Origin: Bacillota bacterium
GTDB lineage: Bacteria > Bacillota > SHA-98 > Ch115
Length of the DNA: 64,000 nt
Direction: 5' to 3'
Assembly (NCBI GenBank): GCA_013178415.1
Contig: JABLXA010000014.1
Location: 1 to 64,000, forward strand
Shown here in pieces: positions 26,473 through 35,383 of the stretch. The stretch's first letter is position 1. Every line of letters starts with the position of its first letter. Both the position numbers and the translations under genes were made by a program. A model generated the notes under the pieces. That model ran no database searches. It was given only the letters and a program-made list of their open reading frames with translations, and was not told the DNA's origin.

Positions 26473-26607
26473 GACGCAGCGGAGCCGGCCCGCGGAGTCT
26501 CCCTCAACTCTTCGACTTGCCAGCACGCCGCGCAATATAGTAATATGCATTTGGTAACAAGTTACTGAAACCAGGCGACCCAGATTTCAAATCTCTTGGG
26601 CCAGCCA

Positions 26608-26631
26608 CCCCTGCCCGGCGGCGGGGCTTTT
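26608..26631 (+). terminator. Terminator-like hairpin ahead of the Crp/Fnr gene
   Basis: CCCC-T-GCC, loop CGGC, GGC-GGGG, then CTTTT. It is about 50 bases before the regulator's start, with no forward gene upstream. It could attenuate the regulator's own leader or end a short unannotated transcript. Confidence 0.45.
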
Positions 26632-26678
26632 GCAGAGGGAAAACGCGGAGGGAAAGCAGGTGAAATAGGTTGGGAAAC

Positions 26679-27350
26679 ATGGAATGTATCCGAAAACTAA
26701 GTCTTTTTAGGGGATTTGATGACGGACAATTTGAGGAGATGCTGCAGTGTGCGGAGAAAAGGGTATACACAAAAAACCAGGTACTATTTCTTGAAGGAGA
26801 CCCTGCAGACAAGATCTTTATTCTGAAGATGGGAGCCGTCAAGCTATCAAAGCTGTCGTCAGACGGTAAGGAGCTCATTCTTGGATTCCTTGGGCCAGAT
26901 GATATCTTTGGGGAAGATTCGGCCTTTAGTGGGGAGGACTATTCGGTCACCGCGACTGCCCTCGAAGAGACCTGCACCCTTGTGTTTACGAAGGCTAACA
27001 TGGAGCGGATCTTCCTTCGCAACCCGGCCATGGCGCTCAAGGTTATAGAGAGCCTCAGCAAGAAGCTGACCCAATCCACGAATCAGGTTACAGATATGGC
27101 CTTTAGGGACGCAAAAGGTCGGCTGGCAAATATTCTTCTCAGGTTATCCTCGGAATATGGAAAGGATACAATAGACGGTGTATGCATAGACCTCTCACTT
27201 ACTCATCAGGATCTGGCGAGCATCGCGAGCCTTTCGCGACCCACCGTGACCAATCTCCTGCTTGACCTGAAGGGAAAAGGCCTTATCAAGACCTGCAGGC
27301 GTCGCATCGTGCTCAAGGATGCAACAGGCCTTGAGGCCTGGGCGGGCTAG
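26679..27350 (+). CDS. Crp/Fnr family transcriptional regulator
   Basis: About 223 residues; a TTG nine bases upstream is an alternative start, and both have only weak ribosome sites. The N-terminal cyclic-nucleotide-binding-like barrel (about 5-120) includes LFLEGDPADKIFILKMGAVK and GFLGPDDIFGEDSAFSG. A long dimer helix and a C-terminal winged helix follow, with SLTHQDLASIASLSRPTVTN as the recognition region. The four-cysteine cluster of Fnr is absent, so oxygen sensing through Fe-S is unlikely. The effector is unknown. No obvious target operon lies next to it, because the neighbours are a tRNA and a convergent gene. Confidence 0.9.
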   Translation: MECIRKLSLFRGFDDGQFEEMLQCAEKRVYTKNQVLFLEGDPADKIFILKMGAVKLSKLSSDGKELILGFLGPDDIFGEDSAFSGEDYSVTATALEETCTLVFTKANMERIFLRNPAMALKVIESLSKKLTQSTNQVTDMAFRDAKGRLANILLRLSSEYGKDTIDGVCIDLSLTHQDLASIASLSRPTVTNLLLDLKGKGLIKTCRRRIVLKDATGLEAWAG

Positions 27351-27376
27351 ACGAAGATATAACCGCCCGCCCCAGG
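27337..27376. terminator. Hairpin between convergent Crp/Fnr and DUF362 genes
   Basis: CCTGGGCGGGC and GCCCGCCCCAGG pair with one bulge around a 17-base loop, overlapping the regulator's stop codon. There is no T-run on either strand, so termination is only likely by position. Confidence 0.4.
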
Positions 27377-27396
27377 GTTCCTGACCGAGCCGGGCA

Positions 27397-28494
27397 TCAA
27401 TCCACCTCCACCAACTTGTAATCCCTGCTTCCCAGCCCCTTGGCCTCTAGTGCCGCCACCTGTACAAAGGGGTCCTTGCCGTGAATCTTCTCAAAGAGGT
27501 GTTTCCCTTCACCGAGGCTTCTCCCCTCAGGGAGACTGCCCGGAAGAAAGTCCTCGCTCTTTATCAGGTCAAGACTTGCCTGTTCAATTGCTACAATATC
27601 CCGTGATGCAAGTATCCCTATATCCGGCACGAGTGGCCGCATAGAGAATCCCCAGCAGTCACAAAGGAGGGTTATATTTGTAAGAACATTTATAAAAAGT
27701 AGCCTCTCCCGGTCAAAAGTGTTAAGCACCACATCTGTGCATATAGCCATTCCTTCCTGGAAGTCCTTGAATTTTGATCTATTTATCGTGATGGCGCCCT
27801 CCGGGCAGGCATTGGCACAGTGCTGACAATAGGTGCAGTTATGGAAGAATATCTTGTACTCGCCTTTCTCGTTAAACGTATTGGCCCCATACCGGCAGGA
27901 CTTAATACATATCTCGCAGTGTACACACTTATCGGGATTCCAGGTAAGGCCCCCTTCGAGACTATGAATTTGAGCCCTTGTCGCGGCCGTAACGCATCCC
28001 ATGGCTATGTTCTTGCAGGCCCCTCCGTAGCCACAGGCTCCATGACCTTTTACATGGGAGAAATCGATGAGCACGTCGGCATCATGGATATGCCCTGCGA
28101 CCTGGATCTCCTTTAGGGTCTCAAAGTCTACAGGCTTGCTATAATAATACTTATCAAAGAGCCCTGAGGTGGCAACCAGAGGAGCTCCCAAGACCTCCTC
28201 GGTATACCCCCTGGCCTTGGCGGTCTGGACAGCCCATGCGCTATCTGTCACAAAGACCTTCCCGCCGGCGTCTTTTAATGCCTGTACGAGAATCCGGGTA
28301 AAAAGCGGGTGTATTGTGGTATAGCCAAGATTGCCTCCGAGATGCATCTTGAGGGCCACACTCTTATCCTTTACAATCTCCGAAAGAGGAAGCCTCTCAA
28401 GCATGCGCCCAAACTTGGCGGGCAGGGAAGACTGGGCATCGATCTTTGGCACATAAGCGGATGCAAAAAGGACATCTTCAGGCATAAGTTCCAT
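27397..28494 (-). CDS. DUF362 protein with two 4Fe-4S ferredoxin motifs
   Basis: A 365-residue protein. A DUF362 region covers most of the N-terminal half (with LKMHLGGNLGYTTIHP and IDFSHVKGHGACGYGGACKN). A ferredoxin pair follows: CVHCEICIKSC near 190 and CTYCQHCANAC near 217. Both have C-x2-C-x2-C-x3-C spacing and can hold two [4Fe-4S] clusters. Such proteins occur in anaerobes, and their redox partner is generally unknown. The start has GGAGGG three bases before the first ATG and a better spacing for the second in-frame ATG at 28485. It is monocistronic. Confidence 0.9.
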   Translation of the reverse strand: MELMPEDVLFASAYVPKIDAQSSLPAKFGRMLERLPLSEIVKDKSVALKMHLGGNLGYTTIHPLFTRILVQALKDAGGKVFVTDSAWAVQTAKARGYTEEVLGAPLVATSGLFDKYYYSKPVDFETLKEIQVAGHIHDADVLIDFSHVKGHGACGYGGACKNIAMGCVTAATRAQIHSLEGGLTWNPDKCVHCEICIKSCRYGANTFNEKGEYKIFFHNCTYCQHCANACPEGAITINRSKFKDFQEGMAICTDVVLNTFDRERLLFINVLTNITLLCDCWGFSMRPLVPDIGILASRDIVAIEQASLDLIKSEDFLPGSLPEGRSLGEGKHLFEKIHGKDPFVQVAALEAKGLGSRDYKLVEVD

Positions 28495-28810
28495 TTACCC
28501 TCCTATCAGTCAGGAAGAATAGGACTCTGGTTTTGATTGAAATCATTGTCGGCTTTTTGTATCTGGACATAAGGTTAGCATAAGAATCCCGGAAGAAATG
28601 TCAAATAGATTACAAATGGCGCAAGGATTAGGAGGCAACCTTTAGCAGGGGGAATGGATCAATAGGCTGCAAACTCGGGTAATTAGCAGGCAGGTGGCTG
28701 GCGCATATAACCCGGCTTATCTTTTATTGAGGCGCGGGTAGGAGGATTTCCAGATACATGTGCGAAGATTAGGATAGGAATGTGCATAAATCATGGAAAG
28801 GGGTGCCGTC
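28495..28810. other. Divergent intergenic region
   Basis: A 316-base spacer between the reverse-strand DUF362 gene and the forward epimerase-like gene. I see no gene, hairpin terminator or convincing consensus promoter in it. Confidence 0.4.
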
Positions 28811-29893
28811 ATGGCAGATCTTTACGGACGTAGTTATTCAAAAGTGGAATTACTGGAGCGTGTTGGCGATATTGCCCAGGTGGGTGGGGCAAGGCGTTAT
28901 ACACTTTTGGATGGCAGCGAAAAAGAGGTTGAGGTGGCGGAATTCAGGACCGGGGCGGGACTCAGGTTCAATGTATTGCTCAGCCGGGGAATGGATATAT
29001 CCTTGTGTGAGTATAAGGGCATGCCGCTTTCCTGGTGTTCCCCGACCGGGGACGTGGCGCCTGGTTATTTCGAGCCTGAGGGATTTGGCTGGCTCAGGAG
29101 TTTTCACGGCGGGCTGGTAGTGACTTGTGGAATGACTTATGCTGGCGCGCCATGTGTGGATAACGGCAAAGAGCTCGGCCTTCACGGGCGGATCTCCAAT
29201 ACCCCGGCGAAAAATACATGGGTAGATGGGGAATGGCAAGGAGACGACTATATCATGTGGGCGCAGGGAAGAGTCAAGGAGGCCACCGTGTTTGGGGAGA
29301 ATATTCGCCTGACGCGTCGGGTATGGGCCAAGCTTGGCGAGAAACGATTCTTCATCCATGATGTTGTGGAAAATATGGGCTTCGATCCAATTGAACATAT
29401 GTACCTGTATCACATTAACATGGGGTTCCCAGTAGTGGATGATGGCACTGAATTGCTGGGCCCTTCACGAAATGTCCGGCCCCGGGATGCAGAAGTGGAG
29501 AAGGGTAAGGAGCAGTACGCGCGGTTTTCAAATCCCGTGCCAGGATATAAAGAGAAAGTCTATTATCATGATATGGGCAGCGATGCAGAAGGAAATGTAT
29601 ATGTTGGCCTGGTGAACAGGGGACTTGGAGATGGTTTCGGCATATACGTGAAATATTCGAAAATGGAGCTGCCGAGATTCACTGAGTGGAAGATGATGGG
29701 GCAGGGAACATATGTAGTAGGGCTTGAACCAGCCAACTGCCTGGTTGAAGGCAGAGTGAAGGAAAGAGAGCGCGGAACGCTGGTATTCCTTGCTCCGGGG
29801 GAGAAAAGGGAATACAATCTTGAAATCGGGGTTCTCTCATCTCGTCAGGATATCCTTGATCTCGAATCTCGCATCAGGAGTTGCAAGGCTTGA
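28811..29893 (+). CDS. DUF4432 aldose 1-epimerase-like protein
   Basis: A 360-residue protein of the galactose-mutarotase-like fold (DUF4432). The ATG at 28811 is chosen because AAAGGGGTG is well placed; an in-frame ATG 18 bases upstream overlaps this site. Family stretches seen are FNVLLSRGMDISLCEYKG, SFHGGLVVTCGMTYAG and ELGLHGRISNTPAK, the last with a likely active-site histidine. MYLYHINMGFPVV follows. Such proteins bind and probably epimerise or recognise monosaccharides. It is a single gene between a divergent gene and a ChrB-like gene, so its sugar cannot be inferred. Confidence 0.85.
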   Translation: MADLYGRSYSKVELLERVGDIAQVGGARRYTLLDGSEKEVEVAEFRTGAGLRFNVLLSRGMDISLCEYKGMPLSWCSPTGDVAPGYFEPEGFGWLRSFHGGLVVTCGMTYAGAPCVDNGKELGLHGRISNTPAKNTWVDGEWQGDDYIMWAQGRVKEATVFGENIRLTRRVWAKLGEKRFFIHDVVENMGFDPIEHMYLYHINMGFPVVDDGTELLGPSRNVRPRDAEVEKGKEQYARFSNPVPGYKEKVYYHDMGSDAEGNVYVGLVNRGLGDGFGIYVKYSKMELPRFTEWKMMGQGTYVVGLEPANCLVEGRVKERERGTLVFLAPGEKREYNLEIGVLSSRQDILDLESRIRSCKA

Positions 29894-30006
29894 AGATATG
29901 GCAGTCTCGGTAATAATTTATTCCGTAATCAGGCATCCGCTGGCTGCTGCTGATCTATAAGACTCCTGTCGAGCCTTCTACTGCTAGAGTTAGGGTTTGG
30001 AGGAGG

Positions 30007-30450
30007 GTGCGTGAACTAGGAGGGCTATATATTCAGCAGGCGGTCTGTATCTTTCCAGATACACCCGGTCTTGTTCCCTCCATATCTGGTCTGGTAGATG
30101 AGATCCGAGACCTTGGCGGAGAATCGTTTCTTTTCTCTGCATTGACTGAATCCGATGGAGAACTGGTCGATAGATTTAAGGCGCAGAGTGACCAGGAATA
30201 TCACGAGATCCTGGAAAGGTGCAAAGGATTGCTCGATGAACTCGAACAAGAAACAGCAAAGGGGAAGTTCACCTTTGCTGAGATAGAGGAAAATGAAGGT
30301 GACTTGGGATACATAGAAAAATGGGTTGAGAAGGCCAGGGGGCGGGATTTTTTTGGGGCGGCACTCAGGGAGAGAGTTGAACAAAGCCTTGAAGAATGCA
30401 GGACAAAGATGCATCAGTTTGAGGCCGAGGTGTTCAGGCGGGCTGATTGA
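30007..30450 (+). CDS. ChrB N-terminal-domain protein, 5' end uncertain
   Basis: The 147 residues from the first conventional start (GTG) match the ChrB N-terminal domain seen in chromate-resistance regulators: LGGLYIQQAVCIFPDTPGL, then LGGESFLFSA, GKFTFAEIEE and RDFFGAALRE. The match continues upstream in the same frame. The 21 codons before the GTG read WLLLIYKTPVEPS and RVRVWRRV, the normal start of the family, but contain no ATG, GTG or TTG. A rare start (ATC at 29935 or CTG near 29944), a frameshift from the ATG at 29898, or 5' decay would explain this. An MFS carrier gene follows after 43 bases and is probably co-transcribed. Confidence 0.75.
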   Translation: MRELGGLYIQQAVCIFPDTPGLVPSISGLVDEIRDLGGESFLFSALTESDGELVDRFKAQSDQEYHEILERCKGLLDELEQETAKGKFTFAEIEENEGDLGYIEKWVEKARGRDFFGAALRERVEQSLEECRTKMHQFEAEVFRRAD

Positions 30451-30493
30451 GTCGCGGATTATGGCGTGACCGCCCAGATCGGAGGGATATTCT

Positions 30494-31747
30494 ATGTTCA
30501 ATATCATCATCCTTGGTATTGTAAGTCTCCTCACAGATGTAAGCACGGAAATGGTTTACCCGCTTCTCCCGCTCTTCCTGACAACCCGCCTGGGAGCCAG
30601 CCCGGCGATTGTAGGACTGATCGAGGGAATTGCAGAGAGTCTCGCGAGCCTCCTCAAGGTTTTCTCTGGCTATATATCTGACAGATTCGGCAGGAGAAAG
30701 CCTCTTGCCATCCTAGGCTACGGATCTTCTACTGCGGGGAAGATCATCCTATATCTAGCTGGCTCATGGCCCATGGTCTTGCTGGCAAGGGTCGTTGACC
30801 GGTTCGGCAAGGGTATCAGGACTGCGCCGCGTGACGCCCTTATCGCGGATTCGGCAAATAAGGAGATGAGGGGGCGAGCTTATGGTTTGCACCGGACACT
30901 TGACACCCTCGGCGCGTCCCTTGGCGTATTCCTTGCCTATTACTTCATGACAACTTACAAAGGAGAATTCTCCAGGGTATTCCTTTGGGCGATGGTGCCG
31001 GCGATTCTCGGGGTTGCCGTACTGTTTTTCGCCCGGGAAACCGCGGGTCGTCAGGAGAAGGCAGGTGAAGTCGCGGCATCATCAGAGGCGGCATCAGGAA
31101 TGGCATCCAGGATGAATGCCCCGGAGGCGGATGCTTCACGTACCGAAGTTTCAGGGCAGCGCAAAACAGGATTCTCCGGCAAGGCCAAACTGCCTTCCCT
31201 GAGTTGGTCGAGATTAGATAGACGCCTCAGAGGATTTCTGATTGTTGTCTTCATCTTCGCCCTTGGCAATTCTTCAAATCAATTCTTATTGCTTCGAGCC
31301 AGGAATTTACATTTCAGCGCGTCAGATGTCCTTTTGACATATTTAGTATATAATCTTGTTTACTCTCTGCTATCCTATCCGGCCGGTCGCCTTTCTGACC
31401 AGATCGGGCGAAAGACCCTTCTTGTGGCCGGCTATGCCATGTATGGCCTGGTATACATAGGGTTTGCATTTGCAAATGCCAGCTGGCAGATCTGGCTCCT
31501 GTTCGCGGCCTATGGGTCTTACATAGCGCTCACCGAAGGGGTAGAGAAAGCTCTGGTCGCCGATATCGCGCCTGTTGAATTAAGGGCTACAACTATTGGT
31601 TTGCATGCTACCCTGGTTGGCATAGGGCTTTTCCCTGCCTCGCTTCTAGCCGGGCTTCTCTGGAATGCCTTTGGGCCACAGGCGACATTTTATTTTGGAG
31701 GCATCATGGGACTGCTTGCCGCCATTGGGATCTGGGTGGTTGTATAG
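30494..31747 (+). CDS. MFS transporter
   Basis: A 417-residue major facilitator with about 12 membrane helices. It opens with LLTDVSTEMVYPLLPLFL. The loop between helices 2 and 3 is SGYISDRFGRRKPLA, and the repeat-related DRFGKGIRTAPRDALIAD comes later. The central cytoplasmic loop (about residues 178-235) is expanded and low in complexity, rich in Ala, Ser and Glu. The ATG has GGAGGGATATTCT upstream. Pairing with a ChrB-N gene suggests an anion or toxicant exporter with its regulator, although ChrB-N alone has no proven sensing role. The substrate is unknown. Confidence 0.9.
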   Translation: MFNIIILGIVSLLTDVSTEMVYPLLPLFLTTRLGASPAIVGLIEGIAESLASLLKVFSGYISDRFGRRKPLAILGYGSSTAGKIILYLAGSWPMVLLARVVDRFGKGIRTAPRDALIADSANKEMRGRAYGLHRTLDTLGASLGVFLAYYFMTTYKGEFSRVFLWAMVPAILGVAVLFFARETAGRQEKAGEVAASSEAASGMASRMNAPEADASRTEVSGQRKTGFSGKAKLPSLSWSRLDRRLRGFLIVVFIFALGNSSNQFLLLRARNLHFSASDVLLTYLVYNLVYSLLSYPAGRLSDQIGRKTLLVAGYAMYGLVYIGFAFANASWQIWLLFAAYGSYIALTEGVEKALVADIAPVELRATTIGLHATLVGIGLFPASLLAGLLWNAFGPQATFYFGGIMGLLAAIGIWVVV

Positions 31748-31879
31748 CTTCATGCCGTTGCAGCGGTCCTACATGGCGCCGCCCTAGCGGCATGGGGGAC
31801 TGCTGAGAAGTAATGGAGGAGAAGTCGAGAAATAGGCGAAATCCTATTTGGCTTCATCTCTGTCCTTCCGGATTACAAG

Positions 31880-32701
31880 ATGGAAATACCGACAAGGGCA
31901 GCGGAGCGCGCTGAGAGATTCTACGAGACAACTCCTATGAAACCGGCGGATATCCCTTCGATTCTCGACCTATATCATCGCTATACCGGTAACCGTACTG
32001 GCAGTATTGTGCGAGACTCTTCTACATCGAAGGGTTTCAGATTGGGAAGCGCGTGGACCCTGGCGAGTTTGGCCGTTGTCATAAGGTCAGGGGACAGGAT
32101 CTTGGGCTATGCCGCCTATGATAATACGCCTGAGGATATAAATGTGACGGAAATAACAGCGATGGATGGCGATGGCTATTCCGCTTTGCTCAAATTCTTC
32201 GCCGATCTGGCGGTAGAGCGAAGGACCGCCACGGTGAATGTCTTCGCGCCTCCAGATCATCCGTTTGCATACTTTTGCAGGAGATTCGGTTATACCATCC
32301 ACGCGACATTTCATAATTGCCGCGCCGGGATGGGAAGGGTAATAAATCTCATGACGACCTCTGAGATCATGACGACCTTTGAGAAATTGCAGCCGGAACT
32401 GGAGGAGCGGCTCATGGGAAGCGGGGTGAACGAGTCGGGATCTCTTGGGATTTCCACCGATATCGGGGACATTCTCCTTCTAATTGATAATGGCCGTCTG
32501 AGGGTCGAATCCGGTTGTTCGCAGGCCGATTATGTGCTCAAAATCGACCAATCCCAGCTTACTACATTGATCATGGGTTACAAGCGGGTTGGAAACCTAG
32601 CTCACGAGCTCAAGCTTAGTTTGCCCCACCGCTATGAGGTCATGTTAGAGGCCATGTTTCCGGCCGGCTACCCTTATCTTGGATTGTCAGATCGTTTCTA
32701 G
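31880..32701 (+). CDS. Eis-like acetyltransferase, N-terminally shortened
   Basis: A 273-residue protein. Residues about 20-160 resemble the second GNAT fold of Eis-type N-acetyltransferases (LDLYHRYTGNRTGSIVRD, then FCRRFGYTIHATFHNCRAGM). Residues about 165-273 match the C-terminal SCP2-like domain (GRLRVESG, VLKIDQSQLTTLIMGY, LEAMFPAGYPYL). Full Eis proteins have about 400 residues; the first GNAT fold with the acetyl-CoA loop appears to be missing. No ribosome site precedes the ATG, and the frame stays open upstream only to 31814 without recognisable homology. It may be a decayed gene or a real short form. Confidence 0.7.
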   Translation: MEIPTRAAERAERFYETTPMKPADIPSILDLYHRYTGNRTGSIVRDSSTSKGFRLGSAWTLASLAVVIRSGDRILGYAAYDNTPEDINVTEITAMDGDGYSALLKFFADLAVERRTATVNVFAPPDHPFAYFCRRFGYTIHATFHNCRAGMGRVINLMTTSEIMTTFEKLQPELEERLMGSGVNESGSLGISTDIGDILLLIDNGRLRVESGCSQADYVLKIDQSQLTTLIMGYKRVGNLAHELKLSLPHRYEVMLEAMFPAGYPYLGLSDRF

Positions 32702-32729
32702 AGGATTCTACATACACCCCTTGTCTCTC

Positions 32730-32757
32730 ACATATTGATCCCCCCTGGCATATTGTA
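32730..32757 (+). promoter_or_regulatory. Candidate mother-cell (SigK/SigE-like) promoter
   Basis: CATATTGTA (32749-32757) fits the CATA-N3-TA -10 element of SigK, and AC lies 17 bases upstream. It is about 55 bases before the TasA/camelysin-like gene. The motif is short, so chance is possible. Confidence 0.4.
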
Positions 32758-32810
32758 TATTCCAGCAGGACGATTCATGTAACGCTGTCCTGCCAGCTAG
32801 GGGGGATACA

Positions 32811-33272
32811 ATGCCTTCATTTACCTTTACCAATGATGCAGCCAACACAGGCAACCAGGTGCTTACTGCTACCGTAAGTGTAGCCATATCACCAGAAAGT
32901 GCGGTACTGGCTTCACCTGCGCTGCTTCCGGGCGCTTCAGTGGTAGGCACTGTCGCAGTATCAAATGCCGGCGATGTGAATTGCCTGTATTTCATATCAG
33001 CAAACTGGGCGGCAGCTGGAACGACCACGGCGAGCATGGCCCAGATCCTGGCGGGTTCATTGAATGTAAGCGTTGTAGCGAGCCCGCCGACCACGACAAT
33101 ATATACAGGAGCCTTGACCGGCCTCGTTGACCAGCCGTCGGGCGGGCAATCGTTGCCGCTCGGCTCGGTGCAGGAGGCAACCTTTACTTTGGCCCTATCA
33201 CCTGATGCAGGAAACCTTGTTCAGAACCAGGATCTCTCGATAGACTTCATCTTCGTTGCGACCCAGGCATAA
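32811..33272 (+). CDS. TasA/camelysin-like fibre or surface protein without signal peptide
   Basis: A 153-residue beta-rich protein, low in charge and rich in Ala, Ser, Thr and Val. The middle and end fit the TasA/CalY (camelysin) fold: LLPGASVVGTVAVSNAGDVN, YTGALTGL, then TFTLALSPDAGN and DFIFVATQA. Typical members have an N-terminal signal peptide; this one starts directly in the fold. The strong AGGGGGGAT site fixes the ATG. Synthesis without export would suit a spore-coat or exosporium protein made in the mother cell. The following genes encode glycosyltransferases, a SPOCS-like protein and a methyltransferase, so it could be their acceptor. That role is inference. Confidence 0.65.
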   Translation: MPSFTFTNDAANTGNQVLTATVSVAISPESAVLASPALLPGASVVGTVAVSNAGDVNCLYFISANWAAAGTTTASMAQILAGSLNVSVVASPPTTTIYTGALTGLVDQPSGGQSLPLGSVQEATFTLALSPDAGNLVQNQDLSIDFIFVATQA

Positions 33273-33409
33273 TCTGGCACTACTTCCCGTAAAGCGAATG
33301 TCGCCCTCCGAGAATATTCCGAGAATATCATATAGTTGCCGCAAGAAATCATGGGGGCGGGGCAGATCTTTGGATCCCTCGCCCCTTGTTTCGGAAAGGG
33401 GAAATCGTC

Positions 33410-35374
33410 GTGAAAGAAAGGGTTACGGCCATGATGGTGGTGAGGAATGAAGCCAGTAGATACCTGCGCCAGGTGCTTGACGATTTAACTGCATGGGTTG
33501 ATGACATCGTCATCCTGGATGACGCATCAGATGATTCTACCGCCGATCTATGCAGGAGCTATGATAAAATCATAAAATATGAGCGAAATCCTTCGCCTCT
33601 TTTCATAGAGCATGAGGGGAGATTGAGGGCCAAATTGTGGAGTATGGTGGAAAGCGTCAGCCCTCAGTGGATCCTGGCAATAGATGCGGACGAGATCTTC
33701 GAGAACCGAATCAGAAACGAAATTCGCCCTCTTATTGATCAATCATCATATGATGCCGTTGAATTCAGACTTTTCGATTTCTGGGGCTCATTTGAATATT
33801 ACCGTATAGATGGTGAATGGAATCCGTGGTCGCGTTTCGTGCGACTCCTGGTAAGATATATGCCGGGCAAGCCATGCACATGGCCTGATCTTCCGATTCA
33901 TTGTGGGCGATGGCCCCTTGAGTATAGAGGACCTCTCTTGACGTTCCATTCTGATATCAGGGTCAAGCATCTGGGATGGGTGAGGGCCGAGGATCACCGG
34001 GCCAAGTATGAACTCTACCGTGCCAAAGAGATCGCGCTACGTGGGTCGCCTTCAAAACATACTGAAAGCATATTGGCGCCGCCTGAGGAAATAAAGCTGG
34101 AGAAATGGGTTGATTCAAAGCCCTTGACTTATTCGTTATCATGGCATCCGGACACTTCAGGATGTCCAGCAGTCGAAAAAGGCGAAAATGGGGTATTGCA
34201 TGAAGTCTTGGGCACGTCCGGAGATAGCGTCCTTACCACCCACGCAACGAAATCCCGCCTCAGAAGACGGGTAGGCATTCTGACGACAAATCACTTCAGC
34301 CCGGATGGCAGTCGTGTTGTGTATGGTGGGGCGGAACGTTATGGTATTGAGCTCACTAGGCTTCTACTCGATATGGGTTTCAGTGTTGAATGGTGGCAGG
34401 CTGGGTCGGGATGGCAACGCGAACTCCTGCCGGGGGTGTTTGTTCATTCCATCTCCGAAGGGGACGTCCAGTTTCAAACAGCGCCTCGTCTAAATCATAC
34501 ATTCCATGAACGGGCTACAGGAATTGACTACGCTATATACTTCGTAACTTTCCTCGCCTATCCATACGCGCTGGAGAAGAGCATAAGCATATCTCATGGC
34601 ATCTACTGGGATTATCCCACCTTTGAATCCCTTCTGGGGTCGCGGGAAGGGCGTCATGAATGGAAGAGGCGGCTATTTCTGGCGTTATCAGCTGTCAGGA
34701 AGGTGGTCTCTGTGGACACAGCCACCATCCACTGGATAAATGCCACATGGCCAGGTTTATATGAGAAGCTAACTTACATCCCAAACTTCGTAGACCTGCC
34801 AGCCTATGACATGCTCCCTGACCCGGAGCCCCGGGACCAGGTCCGCGTGATCTTTCCGCGCCGGCTTACCTCGGTGCGTGGCGTGAATGAAGCAGCTAAG
34901 GCAGCCGAGATCCTCAGCGCTGAATATGATAATGTGGAGTTTCATTTCGTCGGCCGGGCGCATGATGATATATTAGAGAACCACATGATCAGGTGGGCAA
35001 GCAATAATCCAAAGATATATTACTATTGGCGACCGCCTCATCTCATGCCCTGGACTTACAAAAACATGGATATCGCCTTGATTCCGTCCAAATCTACAGA
35101 GGGGACGTCTCTATCCTGTCTTGAGGCCATGGGGGCCGGGTGTGCCATCATCGCCGGCTATACAGGGGGCCTATCCGACCTCATCATAGATGGATATAAT
35201 GGGCGGCTTATAAAGCCGACCTTTTCTAAACTTGTAGAAACACTTGCCGAATTGATCGAAAACCGGGAAGAACGTATCAGTCTTGGGAAGGCGGCGCATG
35301 ATGTAGCCTTTGCCTTTACCCTTGATATCTGGCGAAGGCGGTGGATAAGGGAGATAAGAGAGGTATTCAATTGA
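33410..35374 (+). CDS. Bifunctional GT2-GT4 glycosyltransferase
   Basis: About 654 residues with two catalytic folds. Residues 1-240 form a GT-A family 2 domain: MMVVRNEAS, LDDASDDST, and the DxD-like AIDADEIFE. Residues about 286-654 form a GT-B family 4 domain. It has ERYGIELTRLLLDMGFSVEWW, a phosphate-binding FPRRLTSVRGV stretch and the E-x7-E motif STEGTSLSCLEAMGAG. The GTG at 33410 is favoured by GAAAGGGGAAA; an in-frame TTG lies at 33386. Such fusions can add two successive sugars. It is cytoplasmic with no membrane helix, and nine bases separate it from the next gene. Confidence 0.9.
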   Translation: MKERVTAMMVVRNEASRYLRQVLDDLTAWVDDIVILDDASDDSTADLCRSYDKIIKYERNPSPLFIEHEGRLRAKLWSMVESVSPQWILAIDADEIFENRIRNEIRPLIDQSSYDAVEFRLFDFWGSFEYYRIDGEWNPWSRFVRLLVRYMPGKPCTWPDLPIHCGRWPLEYRGPLLTFHSDIRVKHLGWVRAEDHRAKYELYRAKEIALRGSPSKHTESILAPPEEIKLEKWVDSKPLTYSLSWHPDTSGCPAVEKGENGVLHEVLGTSGDSVLTTHATKSRLRRRVGILTTNHFSPDGSRVVYGGAERYGIELTRLLLDMGFSVEWWQAGSGWQRELLPGVFVHSISEGDVQFQTAPRLNHTFHERATGIDYAIYFVTFLAYPYALEKSISISHGIYWDYPTFESLLGSREGRHEWKRRLFLALSAVRKVVSVDTATIHWINATWPGLYEKLTYIPNFVDLPAYDMLPDPEPRDQVRVIFPRRLTSVRGVNEAAKAAEILSAEYDNVEFHFVGRAHDDILENHMIRWASNNPKIYYYWRPPHLMPWTYKNMDIALIPSKSTEGTSLSCLEAMGAGCAIIAGYTGGLSDLIIDGYNGRLIKPTFSKLVETLAELIENREERISLGKAAHDVAFAFTLDIWRRRWIREIREVFN

Positions 35375-35383
35375 TTTGGGAAG

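Noticed and set aside
26317-26568. Forward reading frame of 83 codons over the tRNA-Arg region
   Set aside because: It is the translated antisense of the tRNA; the RPEGLEPPTTRS phrase is a well-known artefact of this kind.
26679-27350. Oxygen-sensing Fnr with an Fe-S cluster
   Set aside because: The protein has too few N-terminal cysteines for the four-ligand cluster.
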